Positions 37,741 through 48,924 of a stretch of 64,000 bases of DNA are shown one piece after another. Below the pieces are notes generated by a model. The model ran no database searches, had not been told where the DNA came from, and worked only from the letters and a program-made list of their open reading frames with translations. The DNA comes from Ruminococcus sp. Its GTDB lineage: Bacteria; Bacillota; Clostridia; Oscillospirales; Ruminococcaceae. The translations under genes were made by a program, and so were the position numbers. The stretch's first letter is position 1. Every line of letters begins with the position of its first letter. The stretch lies in the NCBI GenBank assembly GCA_024697545.1, contig JAILFN010000123.1:16251-80250 (forward strand), written 5' to 3'.

Positions 37741-39855
37741 TCAGCCGTTAGCACGCTTTGCAGCGATGTCTGCAAGAGCGTCCTTTCTGGAAAGGCTTAT
37801 CTTGCCCTGGCTGTCGATGTCCATTACCTTAACAACGATCTCATCGCCAAGGGCAACAACATCTTCAACCTTCTCAACTCTCTGGTTATCCAGCTTGGAG
37901 ATGTGGCAGAGACCATCCTTGCCGGGAGCAATCTCAACAAAAGCGCCGAAGTTCTTGATGGAAACTACCTTGCCCTTGTAGATAGCACCGATCTCGGGAT
38001 CATGAGCGATGGTGTTGATAACGCTGATAGCAGCCTGAGCCTTGTCAAGATCAAGACCCGAAACGAATACGTTACCGTCTTCCTGAATGTCGATCTTAAC
38101 ATCATACTCAGCGGAGATCTTCTGGATTACCTTTCCGCCGGAACCGATGACCTCACGGATCTTGTCAACGGGCACCTTGGTAGTGAGCATCTTAGGAGCC
38201 CACTTGTTAACAGTAGGTCTGGGCTCAGGGATAGCCTTGAGCATGATCTCATCGAGTATATAATCTCTTGCCTTGTGAGTCTTTGCAAATGCTTCCTTGA
38301 TGATATCGTAGGTCAGACCGTCAACCTTTATATCGACCTGAATAGCAGTGATACCGTTCTTTGTACCGCCAACCTTAAAGTCCATATCGCCGTAGAAGTC
38401 CTCAAGACCCTGGATATCTACCATAGTCATCCAGCTGCCGTCTTCCTTAGTGATAAGACCGCAGGAGATACCTGCAACGGGAGCCTTTATCGGAACGCCT
38501 GCGTCCATAAGCGCGAGGGTCGAACCGCAGATGGAGCCCTGAGAGGTAGAACCGTTAGAAGAAAGAACCTCGGATACCATTCTGATAGCATAGGGGAACT
38601 CTTCAACGGAGGGGATAACGGGAACGAGAGCCTTTTCGGCAAGTGCGCCGTGACCGATCTCACGTCTTCCGGGACCGCGCGAAGGCTTGGTCTCGCCAAC
38701 TGAATAGCTGGGGAAGTTATAGTGGTGGATATATCTCTTGTTTGTCTCCTCGTCGATGCCGTCAAGCTTCTGGCAATCGCTTACGGGACCCAGTGTGCAG
38801 ATAGTGAGCACCTGAGTCTGACCTCTAGTAAACAGACCCGAGCCATGAACTCTGGGGAGCAGACCGACCTCGGAAGCAAGAGGACGGATCTCGTCGATGC
38901 CTCTGCCGTCAACACGCTTGCCCTCATAGAGCCAGTTGCGGACGATCTTCTTCTGAAGCTTATAAAGAACTTCATCGAGCATAGCGCCCTGCTCGGGATA
39001 CTGCTCGTCATACTTCTCATGAACAGCGTCATAGATGGGCTTGAGTCTTGCATCGCGAACGTTCTTGTCATCGGTATCGAGAGCGACCTTTACATCTTCA
39101 CCGACCATAGCCTCAACAGCATCGAACAGGTCGTGATCTATCTCCATAGACTGGAACTCAAACTTAGGCTTGCCGATCTCCTTGCGGATATCATCGATGA
39201 AAGCTACCATCTTCTTGATCTCGGTGTGACCTGCAATGATAGCCTCGAGCATCTGATCGTCGGGCACTTCATCAGCGCCTGCCTCGATCATAACGACCTT
39301 CTCCATAGAACCTGCAACGGTAAGGTTCAGCTTGTTGTTCTGTCTCTGCTCAAGAGTAGGATTAAGAACGATCTCGCCGTCAACCAGACCAACGCTGATG
39401 CCCGCAACAGGACCTGCCCAGGGAATATCGGAAATATGTACAGCGATGGAAGCCGCGCACATACCTGCGATCTCGGGGGAGCAGTCGGGGTCAACACTCA
39501 TAACGGTCATAACGATGGAAACATCGTTTCTCATATCCTTGGGGAAAAGCGGACGCATCGGACGGTCTACCATACGCGATGCAAGGATAGCCTTGTCGGT
39601 AGGCTTGCCCTCACGCTTGGTGAAGCTTCCGGGGATCTTGCCTACGGAGTAGAGCTTCTCTTCAAAATCAACGGAGAGAGGGAAGAAGTCGATACCGTCA
39701 CGGGGCTTTGCCGAAGCGGTAACGTTAGCCATAACAACGGTCTCGCCGTAGCGTACCCAGCAGGAACCGTTTGCAAGTCCGCAGGTCTTGCCGGTCTCAA
39801 CGATAAAGGGTCTGCCGGCATAGGTCGTCTCAAATGTTCTGTAATTTTCAAACAT
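37741..39855 (-). CDS. pnp: Polyribonucleotide nucleotidyltransferase
   Basis: Two RNase PH domains, KH (IREVIGSGGKVIQKI) and S1 (GAIYKGKVVSIKNFGAFVEI). Confidence 0.97.
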   Translation of the reverse strand: MFENYRTFETTYAGRPFIVETGKTCGLANGSCWVRYGETVVMANVTASAKPRDGIDFFPLSVDFEEKLYSVGKIPGSFTKREGKPTDKAILASRMVDRPMRPLFPKDMRNDVSIVMTVMSVDPDCSPEIAGMCAASIAVHISDIPWAGPVAGISVGLVDGEIVLNPTLEQRQNNKLNLTVAGSMEKVVMIEAGADEVPDDQMLEAIIAGHTEIKKMVAFIDDIRKEIGKPKFEFQSMEIDHDLFDAVEAMVGEDVKVALDTDDKNVRDARLKPIYDAVHEKYDEQYPEQGAMLDEVLYKLQKKIVRNWLYEGKRVDGRGIDEIRPLASEVGLLPRVHGSGLFTRGQTQVLTICTLGPVSDCQKLDGIDEETNKRYIHHYNFPSYSVGETKPSRGPGRREIGHGALAEKALVPVIPSVEEFPYAIRMVSEVLSSNGSTSQGSICGSTLALMDAGVPIKAPVAGISCGLITKEDGSWMTMVDIQGLEDFYGDMDFKVGGTKNGITAIQVDIKVDGLTYDIIKEAFAKTHKARDYILDEIMLKAIPEPRPTVNKWAPKMLTTKVPVDKIREVIGSGGKVIQKISAEYDVKIDIQEDGNVFVSGLDLDKAQAAISVINTIAHDPEIGAIYKGKVVSIKNFGAFVEIAPGKDGLCHISKLDNQRVEKVEDVVALGDEIVVKVMDIDSQGKISLSRKDALADIAAKRANG

Positions 39856-40048
39856 ATTCAGCCAATTCCTTTCAAATCAGTTGTCGGAACGGTGAACTCT
39901 TTTAGCAATAAACACAGCCTGTTTTGAAGAAAAAATAAGCTCTGTTTACTGCTAAGCTGCGTTCACCGCTGCCATTTTCAACAGTCTGTAAAAACACGCA
40001 AAGGCAGTAACGGCATGAGCCGTCCTGCCCGCATGATTTTTAACGAAA

Positions 40049-40315
40049 TTACTTACGAATACCAAGCTTCTCGATGCAAGCACGATATCTCTCGATATCC
40101 TTGCTCTTGAGGTAAGCAAGAAGGTTTCTTCTCTTACCTACCATCTTCAGAAGACCTCTTCTGGAGTGATGGTCCTTCTTGTGGACCTTGAGGTGCTCGG
40201 TAAGTTCGTTGATCCTCTTGGTGAGGATAGCGATCTGTACCTCAGGGGAACCGGTGTCGTTCTCATGAGTTCTGTTAGCTTCGATAACAGCAGTTTTCTC
40301 GTCTTTTCTTAACAT
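40049..40315 (-). CDS. rpsO: 30S ribosomal protein S15
   Basis: [35 protein letters not shown]...[22 protein letters not shown]. Confidence 0.97.
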   Translation of the reverse strand: MLRKDEKTAVIEANRTHENDTGSPEVQIAILTKRINELTEHLKVHKKDHHSRRGLLKMVGKRRNLLAYLKSKDIERYRACIEKLGIRK

Positions 40316-40445
40316 TGTGCAATACCTCTTTCTGAATATTTCCCACAAGGAAGTAAACGGCAGGTACCATTCTCCACAGGAGCTTTACCCGTAAACTGCC
40401 TTTGCGGATAGATCGTGCTGTGTAATGTCACACAACAGTATAATT
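40316..40445 (-). promoter_or_regulatory. Long structured 5' leader of rpsO (candidate autoregulatory leader)
   Basis: Minus strand TATAAT-like box, then ~120 nt with GGCAG...CTGCC and CTCCtgtGGAG pairings. Confidence 0.4.
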
Positions 40446-40494
40446 ATACACTGTTTTACAAGCGTTGTAAATAGAGTTCATGAAAATTTTACAT

Positions 40495-41355
40495 TCACTC
40501 TATGCACTGCTGCTGTTTAGCTGCTGTAAGTGTATTCTGCATGAGCATAGCTATCGTCATGGGACCTACGCCGCCGGGGACGGGGGTGATGTACCCTGCC
40601 TTGTCCTTGCAGTCTTCAAAATCAACGTCGCCGCAGAGCTTGCCGTTTTCATCGCGGTTCATACCAACGTCTATAACGACAGCGCCCGGCTTTATGTAAT
40701 CGGCAGTTACCATCTTTGCTCTGCCGACCGCCGCAACGAGGATATCTGCATCAGCGCATATCTCCTTGAGGTTCTTGGTCTTGCTGTGGCAGATGGTAAC
40801 GGTACCGCTTTCGTGCAGGAGCAGCATTGCCATAGGCTTGCCGACGATATTGCTGCGTCCGATGACCACGCACTGCTTTCCCGCAACTTCAACACCCGTC
40901 GAATGGATAAGCTCCATAACGCCCGCGGGTGTGCAGGGCAGGAAGCTGTAATCGCCGATCATTATCTTGCCCACATTTACGGGATGGAACGCGTCAACGT
41001 CCTTTTCATACTTTATGTTGTCGATGATGACCTTGTCGTTGAGGTGCTTGGGCAGGGGGAGCTGAACGAGTATACCGTTCACCTTGGGGTCGTTGTTGAG
41101 CTTATCGACCAGTTCAAGCAGCTCACTTTCGGTAGTCTGCTCGGGAAGCGCGTACTTGTAGGAATTGAAACCGACCGCCTCGCAAGCCTTCTCCTTGTTT
41201 CTTACATACACCTGAGAAGCAGGGTCTTCGCCCACGATAACTACCGCAAGCCCTACCTCTATGCCTTTTGTTTTGAGTTCGGCAGTCTCCTTGGCTATCC
41301 TAGCCTTAACGTCTGCCGAAACCTGCTTGCCATCAATGATCTTGCTCATGTTCAT
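40495..41355 (-). CDS. folD: Methylenetetrahydrofolate dehydrogenase / cyclohydrolase
   Basis: [57 protein letters not shown]. Confidence 0.97.
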   Translation of the reverse strand: MNMSKIIDGKQVSADVKARIAKETAELKTKGIEVGLAVVIVGEDPASQVYVRNKEKACEAVGFNSYKYALPEQTTESELLELVDKLNNDPKVNGILVQLPLPKHLNDKVIIDNIKYEKDVDAFHPVNVGKIMIGDYSFLPCTPAGVMELIHSTGVEVAGKQCVVIGRSNIVGKPMAMLLLHESGTVTICHSKTKNLKEICADADILVAAVGRAKMVTADYIKPGAVVIDVGMNRDENGKLCGDVDFEDCKDKAGYITPVPGGVGPMTIAMLMQNTLTAAKQQQCIE

Positions 41356-42731
41356 TCGTCCTTTCCGTCTGTATTATCAGTGTTTTCATTGCTGTCCGTG
41401 TTACTCTCTTCCGAAGCATCATCATCGGCAAGGATAGAGGCATATGCTTCACCTTTGGCGTTTTCAGCTGCATCTGTAATACCGCCCATGCTCCCGCCGA
41501 ACTTATCGGCATATTCGCTTTTCAGCTTTGAAAGCTCGTCCGACTTGCCGTCCTTTTTAGCCTGCCTGATCTTCGCCCTGAGCTCCTTCTTTTCGGCATG
41601 AAGCTCCTCTGCCTTTTTCTTGGCAGCTTCCTTTGCCTCCTTGCCGAACTTCTTTTCGTATTCCTTTTCAAGCTCTGCAAAGCTCTCGCCCTTTTTCTTC
41701 GCTTCGGCGATCTTCTTTTTCAGAGCTGCGCGTTCCTTTTCGCCTGCTTCATACTCCTCTACCGCAGCGAGCTGCCTCTTTGAAAGCTCGGTCTGGTAGA
41801 AGAACTTATAATCGCTGCGCTTTACCATGCTGCGGAAAATTATAATGAGTATAACTGCGCTGAATACACAGGTACCTGCGACCAGCTGCGATACCTTTAT
41901 GTTCGCTATATAAAGCGAGTCGGTTCGGGTCCCTTCTATGAAGAATCTTCCCAGACCGTAGAGCCCGATGTACATAAGGAAGACCTCACCGTCAAACTTG
42001 CGGTGCTTGTCATAGAAGTGAAGTATCACAAAGCAAAGCGCACACCAAAGCGATTCGTATAAAAAGCAGGGGTGTACGGGCGCAAACGACGATACCCTTC
42101 CGCCGAGCTCATCAAAATTCTCGGCTATATAATCCATCGTTGATGCACTCATCATGCCCCAGGGCTTGTCGGTGTTGGCGCCAAAGCATTCCTGGTTGAA
42201 GAAGTTACCCCATCTGCCGATGCACTGTCCTATCAGAAAACAGGGGGCTGTGACATCGAGCATGGCGGACAGCTTGAATTGGCGTATCTTTACCATTGCG
42301 CCGCCGACAACGATAGCGCCGATGATACCGCCGTATATCGCAAGACCGCCCTCGCGGAAGTTGAAGAAATCCTTCCAGGATACCGTATCATTAAAGGCGA
42401 TGTAATACGCCCTGAGTCCGAACATCGCTCCTACAAAGCCCGCTATGACAGCATCGGTCGCCCGGTCGGGGTCGATACCGTGGCTCTTCATTCTCCTAAA
42501 GCCGTACATAAGTGCAAGCATGATACCGACAGCTATCAGCAATCCGTACCAGTATATCTTAAAATCGGTACCGGGGACAGTCAGGAACACACGGTCTATC
42601 GTGATACCTCTCCTGAGTATATTATCCGAGCTGCCGAAATTCGGGAAGAAAACCTTATCGGGGTTTTCAGCTACCTTCTGCCTCACCTCGTCGCTTACAT
42701 GCTCTACGAGATACATAACATTTTGCGACAC
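41352..42731 (-). CDS. lgt: Prolipoprotein diacylglyceryl transferase with long charged C-terminal extension
   Basis: [38 protein letters not shown]-terminal ~140 aa Lys/Glu-rich coiled-coil. Confidence 0.93.
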   Translation of the reverse strand: MSQNVMYLVEHVSDEVRQKVAENPDKVFFPNFGSSDNILRRGITIDRVFLTVPGTDFKIYWYGLLIAVGIMLALMYGFRRMKSHGIDPDRATDAVIAGFVGAMFGLRAYYIAFNDTVSWKDFFNFREGGLAIYGGIIGAIVVGGAMVKIRQFKLSAMLDVTAPCFLIGQCIGRWGNFFNQECFGANTDKPWGMMSASTMDYIAENFDELGGRVSSFAPVHPCFLYESLWCALCFVILHFYDKHRKFDGEVFLMYIGLYGLGRFFIEGTRTDSLYIANIKVSQLVAGTCVFSAVILIIIFRSMVKRSDYKFFYQTELSKRQLAAVEEYEAGEKERAALKKKIAEAKKKGESFAELEKEYEKKFGKEAKEAAKKKAEELHAEKKELRAKIRQAKKDGKSDELSKLKSEYADKFGGSMGGITDAAENAKGEAYASILADDDASEESNTDSNENTDNTDGKDE

Positions 42732-42776
42732 CTTAAAATCCAGTCCTTTCCTTCATACTTTCTTGCCTTTATGGTG

Positions 42777-44054
42777 TTATCTGAGAACAGATATGCAACA
42801 CTTGTCCCTTGCAAACAATTCCTTTACGGCATTATTGACATCGTCAAGCGTTATCGACGCAAGCATATCTTCAAGATCAAAGCACGTTTTATTCGCATAA
42901 TATGCCAGTGTCATTTCTTCGGCACAGGTCTCGGCATATCCCAGAAGCTGTATCGTGCCACCGTAATCGGCTTTCTTGTTAAGCTCAAAGGTATGCTCGT
43001 CAAAACCTTTATCCTTTGCGATATCTATGCAATCCCAAACCTCTGCAAGAACAGCGTCGGGATCTTCCGATTCACCTGTCAGCACCAGCGAAAAATAGCC
43101 GTTCCCGCTGAACACTTCCCTGCCGAGCTCTACCTGCATCAGCTGTTTATCTGTGATACGCCTGTAAAGCTCCGAGGACTTGCCTGCCAGCAGGTTCAGC
43201 ATGATATCGGCTACCATTTCCTTTCTGAAAAGCTCCTCGGGCGGCAGTGCCTTGCACTTGAAGCCTATATTGAACATAGGCACGCCTACCGAGAAATTCT
43301 CTTCCACCCTTTCCGTAACAACGGTATCGGGCTCTTCGGGAAACTTTGTCTCTACCTTAACGTCCTTTGAAGGCTTCAGGTTCTCATCGCAGTGCTTTAT
43401 CACTTCATCTACATCAAGGTTTCCCGCAATGGCAAGCACCATGTTGTGAAGATCGTAGAATGCGTTATAGCATTTATAGAGCAGTTCGGGAGTGATCTCG
43501 GCGATCGACTCCTCTGTGCCCGCTATATCCGTATTGATCGGGTGCTCATGGTACAAAGCCTTCAGCAGATTAAAGAACACGCGCCTGCGGGGAACATCAT
43601 TTGACATCCTGATCTCCTGAGCGATTATCCCGCGTTCCTTATCAACGTTTTCTTGTGTGAAGTAAGGGGTCTGGACGAGGTCTGTCAGTATCTTCAGAGA
43701 TTCGAGATAATTCTCCGAGCAGGAAAACAGATAGCTTGTCCTTTCAAAACCCGTATATGCGTTAGCGCTCGCTCCTGTCTTGGCGTAAAGCTCAAAGGCG
43801 GCGCAGTCTTCGTTTTCAAACAGCTTATGCTCGAGGTAATGTGCTATACCGTCAGGCACAGTGCAGAAATCCTTATCCCCGCTCGTTTTGAAGGTGCGGT
43901 TGATGGAGCCGTATTTTGTGGAGAAAAGCGCATAGGTCTGAACGTAGCCCTCCATCGGCATGAGCAGCAGGCAAAGACCCGAGCTGTGATCTACCTTGTA
44001 ATAGCTTTCACCCGTGCGTTCACTGACTATCTTTTCGATAACGGTCTCTTTCAT
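42777..44054 (-). CDS. M16 family metallopeptidase, active-site HxxEH present (YmfH-like)
   Basis: GIAHYLEHKLFENED. Confidence 0.9.
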   Translation of the reverse strand: MKETVIEKIVSERTGESYYKVDHSSGLCLLLMPMEGYVQTYALFSTKYGSINRTFKTSGDKDFCTVPDGIAHYLEHKLFENEDCAAFELYAKTGASANAYTGFERTSYLFSCSENYLESLKILTDLVQTPYFTQENVDKERGIIAQEIRMSNDVPRRRVFFNLLKALYHEHPINTDIAGTEESIAEITPELLYKCYNAFYDLHNMVLAIAGNLDVDEVIKHCDENLKPSKDVKVETKFPEEPDTVVTERVEENFSVGVPMFNIGFKCKALPPEELFRKEMVADIMLNLLAGKSSELYRRITDKQLMQVELGREVFSGNGYFSLVLTGESEDPDAVLAEVWDCIDIAKDKGFDEHTFELNKKADYGGTIQLLGYAETCAEEMTLAYYANKTCFDLEDMLASITLDDVNNAVKELFARDKCCISVLR

Positions 44055-45361
44055 TCCTGCTCACCTCCGTTTACTGTTTCAGGCTCAAGCACATATACGC
44101 AGTCGGGAATAAAACCGTTTGCTGCCTTTATCACTCTTTCGCGGGTGACTTCATTTACGAGCGCTATCTCTTGTTCGGGGGTGATATCTATGCCCCTGAG
44201 CTGGCGGAGATAGTTCCATGAATTAAAATCCTCGGAAACGTCCGTGACTATCCTTAAAGCACTGCGGAGACTCTTCTTGCAGTTCTCAAGCTCCTCATCG
44301 GTGAAATCGCCTTTTTTAAGCAGGTCGAGCTGGTGGAGTATCTCCTGTCTCGCAAGCTGCTCATTTGCGGCATCAACGCCGCTGTCAACGAACATTGTCT
44401 GTTTAAAGTCCATGATAAACGACTGACAGTAATAGCAGAGCGAAAGCTTTTCGCGGACATTGGTGAACAGCTTTGAGAAATCGGTGCCGCCGAAGAGCAT
44501 ACAAGCGAGCTTTTCGGCATAGAAGTCACCGCCCTCGGTCTTGAATCCCATGACCAGTTTCAGCTGCTCCTGCTCTATCTTTTCACGCACCTCTTTGACC
44601 TCAGCCCTGAGCGGCGACGGGGATATCACGCTCTCTTTATCAATTATCTCACCGGAGTGTTCGGCAAGACGCTTTTCGGCAAATTCCGTGATGCGTTCTT
44701 TTACGATCTTCTGCGCTTCGGTATTATGCCCGCTTCCGCAGAAGGTGACCGATATGCCCGCAATGGAAAGCATCTTCTTATACTCGCGGTAGAGCTGTTC
44801 GGCGGTAAGCTTCTCTGCGGCTTCTATCGTGCCGAAGGGAGGCAGGCTTGCGGGCTCGCCCTCAAACGCCACCTCTCTTGCGCGGCGGACGGCATAGTTA
44901 TGCCTGTTATTGGATACAGACTTTATAGCCTCGATGACCTCACGGCGTGCCATCTCGAAATATTTCTGATCGAAAGCGCCTTCCTTCACATTCGGCGAGA
45001 ACAACAGCTCGTTCATAAGCTTTGCCGCTTCGGTCGTAACCGTTTCGCCGTTTATCGCAAAGCGATCGCCCATGCATTGCAGGGAAAACCCCAGCACAAT
45101 GTTGTCGCCGACCCTCACGAAGTTATAATTCTGCACGGCGCCGTAAAGGCTTTTAAGCTTTTCGGACATCTTAGCTTTAGTGGGATACACTGACGTAGAA
45201 TCGACCATAAGCGTCCCGAGCATCTGGTATATCTGCGGCGTGTTTTCTTCAAGCGGCAGCAGGAGCCTTACAGAGATAAGCTCACCTCTGTACTTAGGAT
45301 CCTCTATATAGGTAAAAGACAGACCTTTTACCGACGATTCTTTTTTGATCTTATATGCCAT
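44051..45361 (-). CDS. M16 family peptidase-like protein lacking HxxEH (YmfF-like)
   Basis: M16 fold-like sequence; no HxxEH at the N-terminal position; translationally coupled to the active paralogue. Confidence 0.85.
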   Translation of the reverse strand: MAYKIKKESSVKGLSFTYIEDPKYRGELISVRLLLPLEENTPQIYQMLGTLMVDSTSVYPTKAKMSEKLKSLYGAVQNYNFVRVGDNIVLGFSLQCMGDRFAINGETVTTEAAKLMNELLFSPNVKEGAFDQKYFEMARREVIEAIKSVSNNRHNYAVRRAREVAFEGEPASLPPFGTIEAAEKLTAEQLYREYKKMLSIAGISVTFCGSGHNTEAQKIVKERITEFAEKRLAEHSGEIIDKESVISPSPLRAEVKEVREKIEQEQLKLVMGFKTEGGDFYAEKLACMLFGGTDFSKLFTNVREKLSLCYYCQSFIMDFKQTMFVDSGVDAANEQLARQEILHQLDLLKKGDFTDEELENCKKSLRSALRIVTDVSEDFNSWNYLRQLRGIDITPEQEIALVNEVTRERVIKAANGFIPDCVYVLEPETVNGGEQE

Positions 45362-45478
45362 CGGTTCCTCCTTGCAGGGTTTATTTTACTATTATATTTT
45401 AGCACATCATGCTGGATATTACCATACTTTTCACAAGAATTTCATAAAGGCATTGCTGTGCGAAAAGAAAAAGCGGTC

Positions 45479-48400
45479 TTACTTCTTCATGAACATAACG
45501 TTCCTGACGCCCGCTATCTCCGCAAGCTCGTTCAAAAGCTCGCGCGAGAGCAAAACTTTGGGCAGCGAGCGCGGTACGGCTGCGGTCTTTTTATCCGAAA
45601 GATAGAATACTATCCTGCGTCCGTCGGCAGAGGAATGCTTCTTCGCCGTCTGCTTGATCTTTTCTATGATATCGGAAGCATCCGAAGACAGCTTTACGCA
45701 TATATCGCGGGAAGCGCATACGCGGACAAGTCCTTCGGCGTCCATGACGATATCGGCTATCAGCTCAGGCGGGTCGTCATCCTTTACGGAGATCTTTCCG
45801 CTTACATAGACCGTCCTGCCTGTTTTAAGAAGATGCGCCGCACCCTCATACACCGAGGGGAACACTATGAGCCCTGCCGAGCCCGTTTTGTCTTCGCCCT
45901 GTGCAAAGCACATCATAGCGCCGTTTTTTGTCTTGTGGGTGCGTATCTCTGTGAGCTGTAAAAGCAAAGCTGCGGGTCTACCCGCCGACGCTGAGCTGCC
46001 GCCGCTGAGTTGTGCGGCGGAGACAGCGCCCATTGCATTCGCATAGGGCAGGCAGCTGTCAAGAGGATGACCCGAGAGATACATTCCCGTCACCTCATAT
46101 TCAAGGTCGAGAAGCTGCTGTGCGGGCAGCTCGGGCAAGGCTGGTATATATATATCATCCTGCCGGCTGCTGTCCGTTCCGAAGAAATCGAGCTGACCTT
46201 CGGGGTTGTCCCTGACGCGCAGCTGTACACGCCTGAAAACGTCCTCACAGGCGGAGAGCATTTCGGCGCGGTTGTTCGGGAAGCTATCCAATGCGCCGGA
46301 TTTTATAAGCGCTTCGCAGATCTTTGAAGTAACTCCGACAGCGGAGGTGCGCTTGCAGAAATCGACGAAGTCGGAAAAATCGCCTCCATTTTCTCTTTCC
46401 CTCTCGATGGCGGTTATCATGCCGTCGCCTAGACCCTTTATCGCGAGGAGCGCAAAGCGTATACCCTCCTGCTCGGCGACGAATCCCGATGAGCTTTTAT
46501 TGATATCAAGCGGCAGGAGCTTTACCCCGCTGTAACCGAGCTCGGATATATAATCGGGCAGCTTGTGCGGTTTTTCAAAAAGGGTGACGGTCATGAGAGC
46601 TGCCATATAGTTTTTGTAGTAATGGCATTTGAGGTACGCTGTCTGGTAAGAAATAGTAGCGTATGCTGCCGCGTGGGATTTGTTGAAGGCGTAGCTTGCA
46701 AATGATATCATCTCATCGAAGATGGAATTTGCAGTGCGCTCGTCAACACCGTTCGATAACGCGCCGCAGACTTCGTCGTCGCCGTATATGAATGCGCGGC
46801 GTTCGTTTTCAAGCACGCTGTGCTTTTTCTTTGCCATAGCGCGTCGGACGATATCCGCCCTGCCGTAGGAATATCCCGCAAGCTCGCGGAATATCTGCAT
46901 TACCTGCTCCTGATAGACGATACAGCCGTAGGTGACTTCAAGAATGTTTTTCAGCAGCGGGTGCTTGTAGGTCACAAGGCTCGGGTCGTGGCGGTTTCGG
47001 ATAAAGGTCGGTATCGAGTCCATAGGACCCGGGCGGTAGAGGGATATGACCGAGATAAGGTCGTCGATGCCCGAGGGCTTCAGGCGCATTACCGTTGCCG
47101 TCATGCCGCCGCTTTCAAACTGGAACACGCCCTGAGTCCTGCCCTGAGCGAACATATCATAAACAGCAGGGTCATCGAGCGGGATAGCCGATATATCAAA
47201 ATCGGGCTGTGTGCGGCGGATATCCTTGACGCACATATCAATGATGGTCAGATTGCTCACCCCGAGGAAATCCATTTTCAGAAGTCCGAGGCGTTCAAGA
47301 TTCGTCATGGTGAACTCGGTAGAGATCTGACCGTCGCGGGCGTAAAGAGGGACGTAGCTGTCAACAGGGTCTTTTGTTATAACGACACCTGCCGCGTGAG
47401 TGCCTGCGTTTCTCGGCATATTCTCTATCCTGCGGGCGGCTTCTATAAGCTCGTGCATCTGTGCATCGCCGTTATAGAGCTTTCTAAGCTCGGGGACATT
47501 CTTTATCGCCTGTTCGAGGCTCATGCCGCGAGGTGCGGCTTTGGCGGCAATATCGCCCGTCTTATACGGCAGCCCCATAACGCGGGCGCAGTCTCTCAGC
47601 GCCTGCTTTGCGCCCAGTGTGCCGAATGTGATTATCTGTGCAACATGGTCGGAGCCGTAGCGGGAGATGACGTAATCTATCACCCGCTGACGTTTCAGCG
47701 TGCAGAAATCAATATCGAAATCGGGCATAGAGACTCTTTCGGGATTGAGAAAACGCTCGAAAATAAGCCCGTATCTCAGCGGGTCTATATCGGTGATGCC
47801 TATGCAGTAAGCGACGATGCTGCCCGCACCCGAGCCTCTCCCGCAGCCCACGGGGATATCATGTGTCTTGGCATAGTGAACAAAATCCCATACGATCATG
47901 AAATAATCGACATAGCCCATCTGCTTTATTACGGAAAACTCATACTCCGCACGCTCGCGGGCTTGCAGAGAGTTCTCACCGTAGTGACGTTCTATGCCCT
48001 CGCGGGTAAGCTCCCACAGGAAAGCTGCGTTATCCGTAACGCCCTCCAGCCTGAAATAGGGCAGCTTGGTCACGCCGAACTCAAAGGTTACGCTGCATTT
48101 TTCCGCTATCTTCACGGTGTTCTCGACAGCATCGGGACAGGAGCGGAAAAGCGCCGCCATCTCTTCGGGCGAACGCAGATAGAAATCGTCGGTCGGCAGC
48201 TCAAGGCGGTCGTCATCGTTCAGGGTAGTGCCGGTGTTTATGCACATGAGTATCCTCTGCGCTTCGCTGTCCTCGCGGCGGATATAGTGGGCATCGTTTG
48301 TCGCCGCCATAGGTATCCCCGTATCACGCGACAGCTTTATCAGCCGTGCGAGCACTTCAAGCTGCTCGGGGAAATCGTGGCTCTGGACTTCGATGTAATA

Positions 48401-48898
48401 ATCCTCGCCGAAAATCTCGCGGTATCTGAGGGCGGTCTCCTTCGCCGCCTCGTAATTGCCCTCGCTGAGCCTGCGCGAGACTTCGCCCGCAAGGCAGGCA
48501 GAAAGACATATAAGCCCCTCATGATATTCACTAAGGAGCTTGAGATCAATGCGCGGTTTTCTGTAAAAGCCTTCGGTGTAACCGAGCGACACCAGCTTTG
48601 ACAGGTTTTTATAGCCCTCATTGTTCTTGCACAGCAATATGAGGTGGTAGGGCTTTTCCGAGCCAAAACGATCGGACATCGAGCCTTCGGCGACATATAC
48701 CTCGCAGCCGATTATAGGCTTGATGCCCTCTTTCAGGCAGGAATCATAGAAATCTATCGCGGCAAAAAGATTGCCGTGGTCGGTGACGGCGAGGGCGTTC
48801 ATGCCCATAGCTTTCGCTTCACGGGCAAGCTCGCTTATGCGGCAGGCACCGTCAAGCAGCGAGTATTCGCTGTGAACGTGAAGATGAACGAAATCCAT
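45479..48898 (-). CDS. dnaE: DNA polymerase III subunit alpha (DnaE type)
   Basis: FVHLHVHSEYSLLDG PHP; PVGCGRGSGAGSIVAY; PDFDIDFC; SD GGGAGGTG before ATG 48898. Confidence 0.96.
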   Translation of the reverse strand: MDFVHLHVHSEYSLLDGACRISELAREAKAMGMNALAVTDHGNLFAAIDFYDSCLKEGIKPIIGCEVYVAEGSMSDRFGSEKPYHLILLCKNNEGYKNLSKLVSLGYTEGFYRKPRIDLKLLSEYHEGLICLSACLAGEVSRRLSEGNYEAAKETALRYREIFGEDYYIEVQSHDFPEQLEVLARLIKLSRDTGIPMAATNDAHYIRREDSEAQRILMCINTGTTLNDDDRLELPTDDFYLRSPEEMAALFRSCPDAVENTVKIAEKCSVTFEFGVTKLPYFRLEGVTDNAAFLWELTREGIERHYGENSLQARERAEYEFSVIKQMGYVDYFMIVWDFVHYAKTHDIPVGCGRGSGAGSIVAYCIGITDIDPLRYGLIFERFLNPERVSMPDFDIDFCTLKRQRVIDYVISRYGSDHVAQIITFGTLGAKQALRDCARVMGLPYKTGDIAAKAAPRGMSLEQAIKNVPELRKLYNGDAQMHELIEAARRIENMPRNAGTHAAGVVITKDPVDSYVPLYARDGQISTEFTMTNLERLGLLKMDFLGVSNLTIIDMCVKDIRRTQPDFDISAIPLDDPAVYDMFAQGRTQGVFQFESGGMTATVMRLKPSGIDDLISVISLYRPGPMDSIPTFIRNRHDPSLVTYKHPLLKNILEVTYGCIVYQEQVMQIFRELAGYSYGRADIVRRAMAKKKHSVLENERRAFIYGDDEVCGALSNGVDERTANSIFDEMISFASYAFNKSHAAAYATISYQTAYLKCHYYKNYMAALMTVTLFEKPHKLPDYISELGYSGVKLLPLDINKSSSGFVAEQEGIRFALLAIKGLGDGMITAIERERENGGDFSDFVDFCKRTSAVGVTSKICEALIKSGALDSFPNNRAEMLSACEDVFRRVQLRVRDNPEGQLDFFGTDSSRQDDIYIPALPELPAQQLLDLEYEVTGMYLSGHPLDSCLPYANAMGAVSAAQLSGGSSASAGRPAALLLQLTEIRTHKTKNGAMMCFAQGEDKTGSAGLIVFPSVYEGAAHLLKTGRTVYVSGKISVKDDDPPELIADIVMDAEGLVRVCASRDICVKLSSDASDIIEKIKQTAKKHSSADGRRIVFYLSDKKTAAVPRSLPKVLLSRELLNELAEIAGVRNVMFMKK

Positions 48899-48924
48899 AT
48901 TGCCGCACCTCCCATCGTTTTGCA

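Noticed and set aside
38722-39927. 401-aa plus-strand ORF
   Set aside because: Antisense shadow of pnp.
40480-41601. 373-aa plus-strand ORF
   Set aside because: Antisense of folD and the lgt 3' end.
42279-43370. 363-aa plus-strand ORF
   Set aside because: Antisense of lgt and an M16 peptidase gene.
46820-48601. 593-aa plus-strand ORF
   Set aside because: Antisense shadow of dnaE, which has full motif support.
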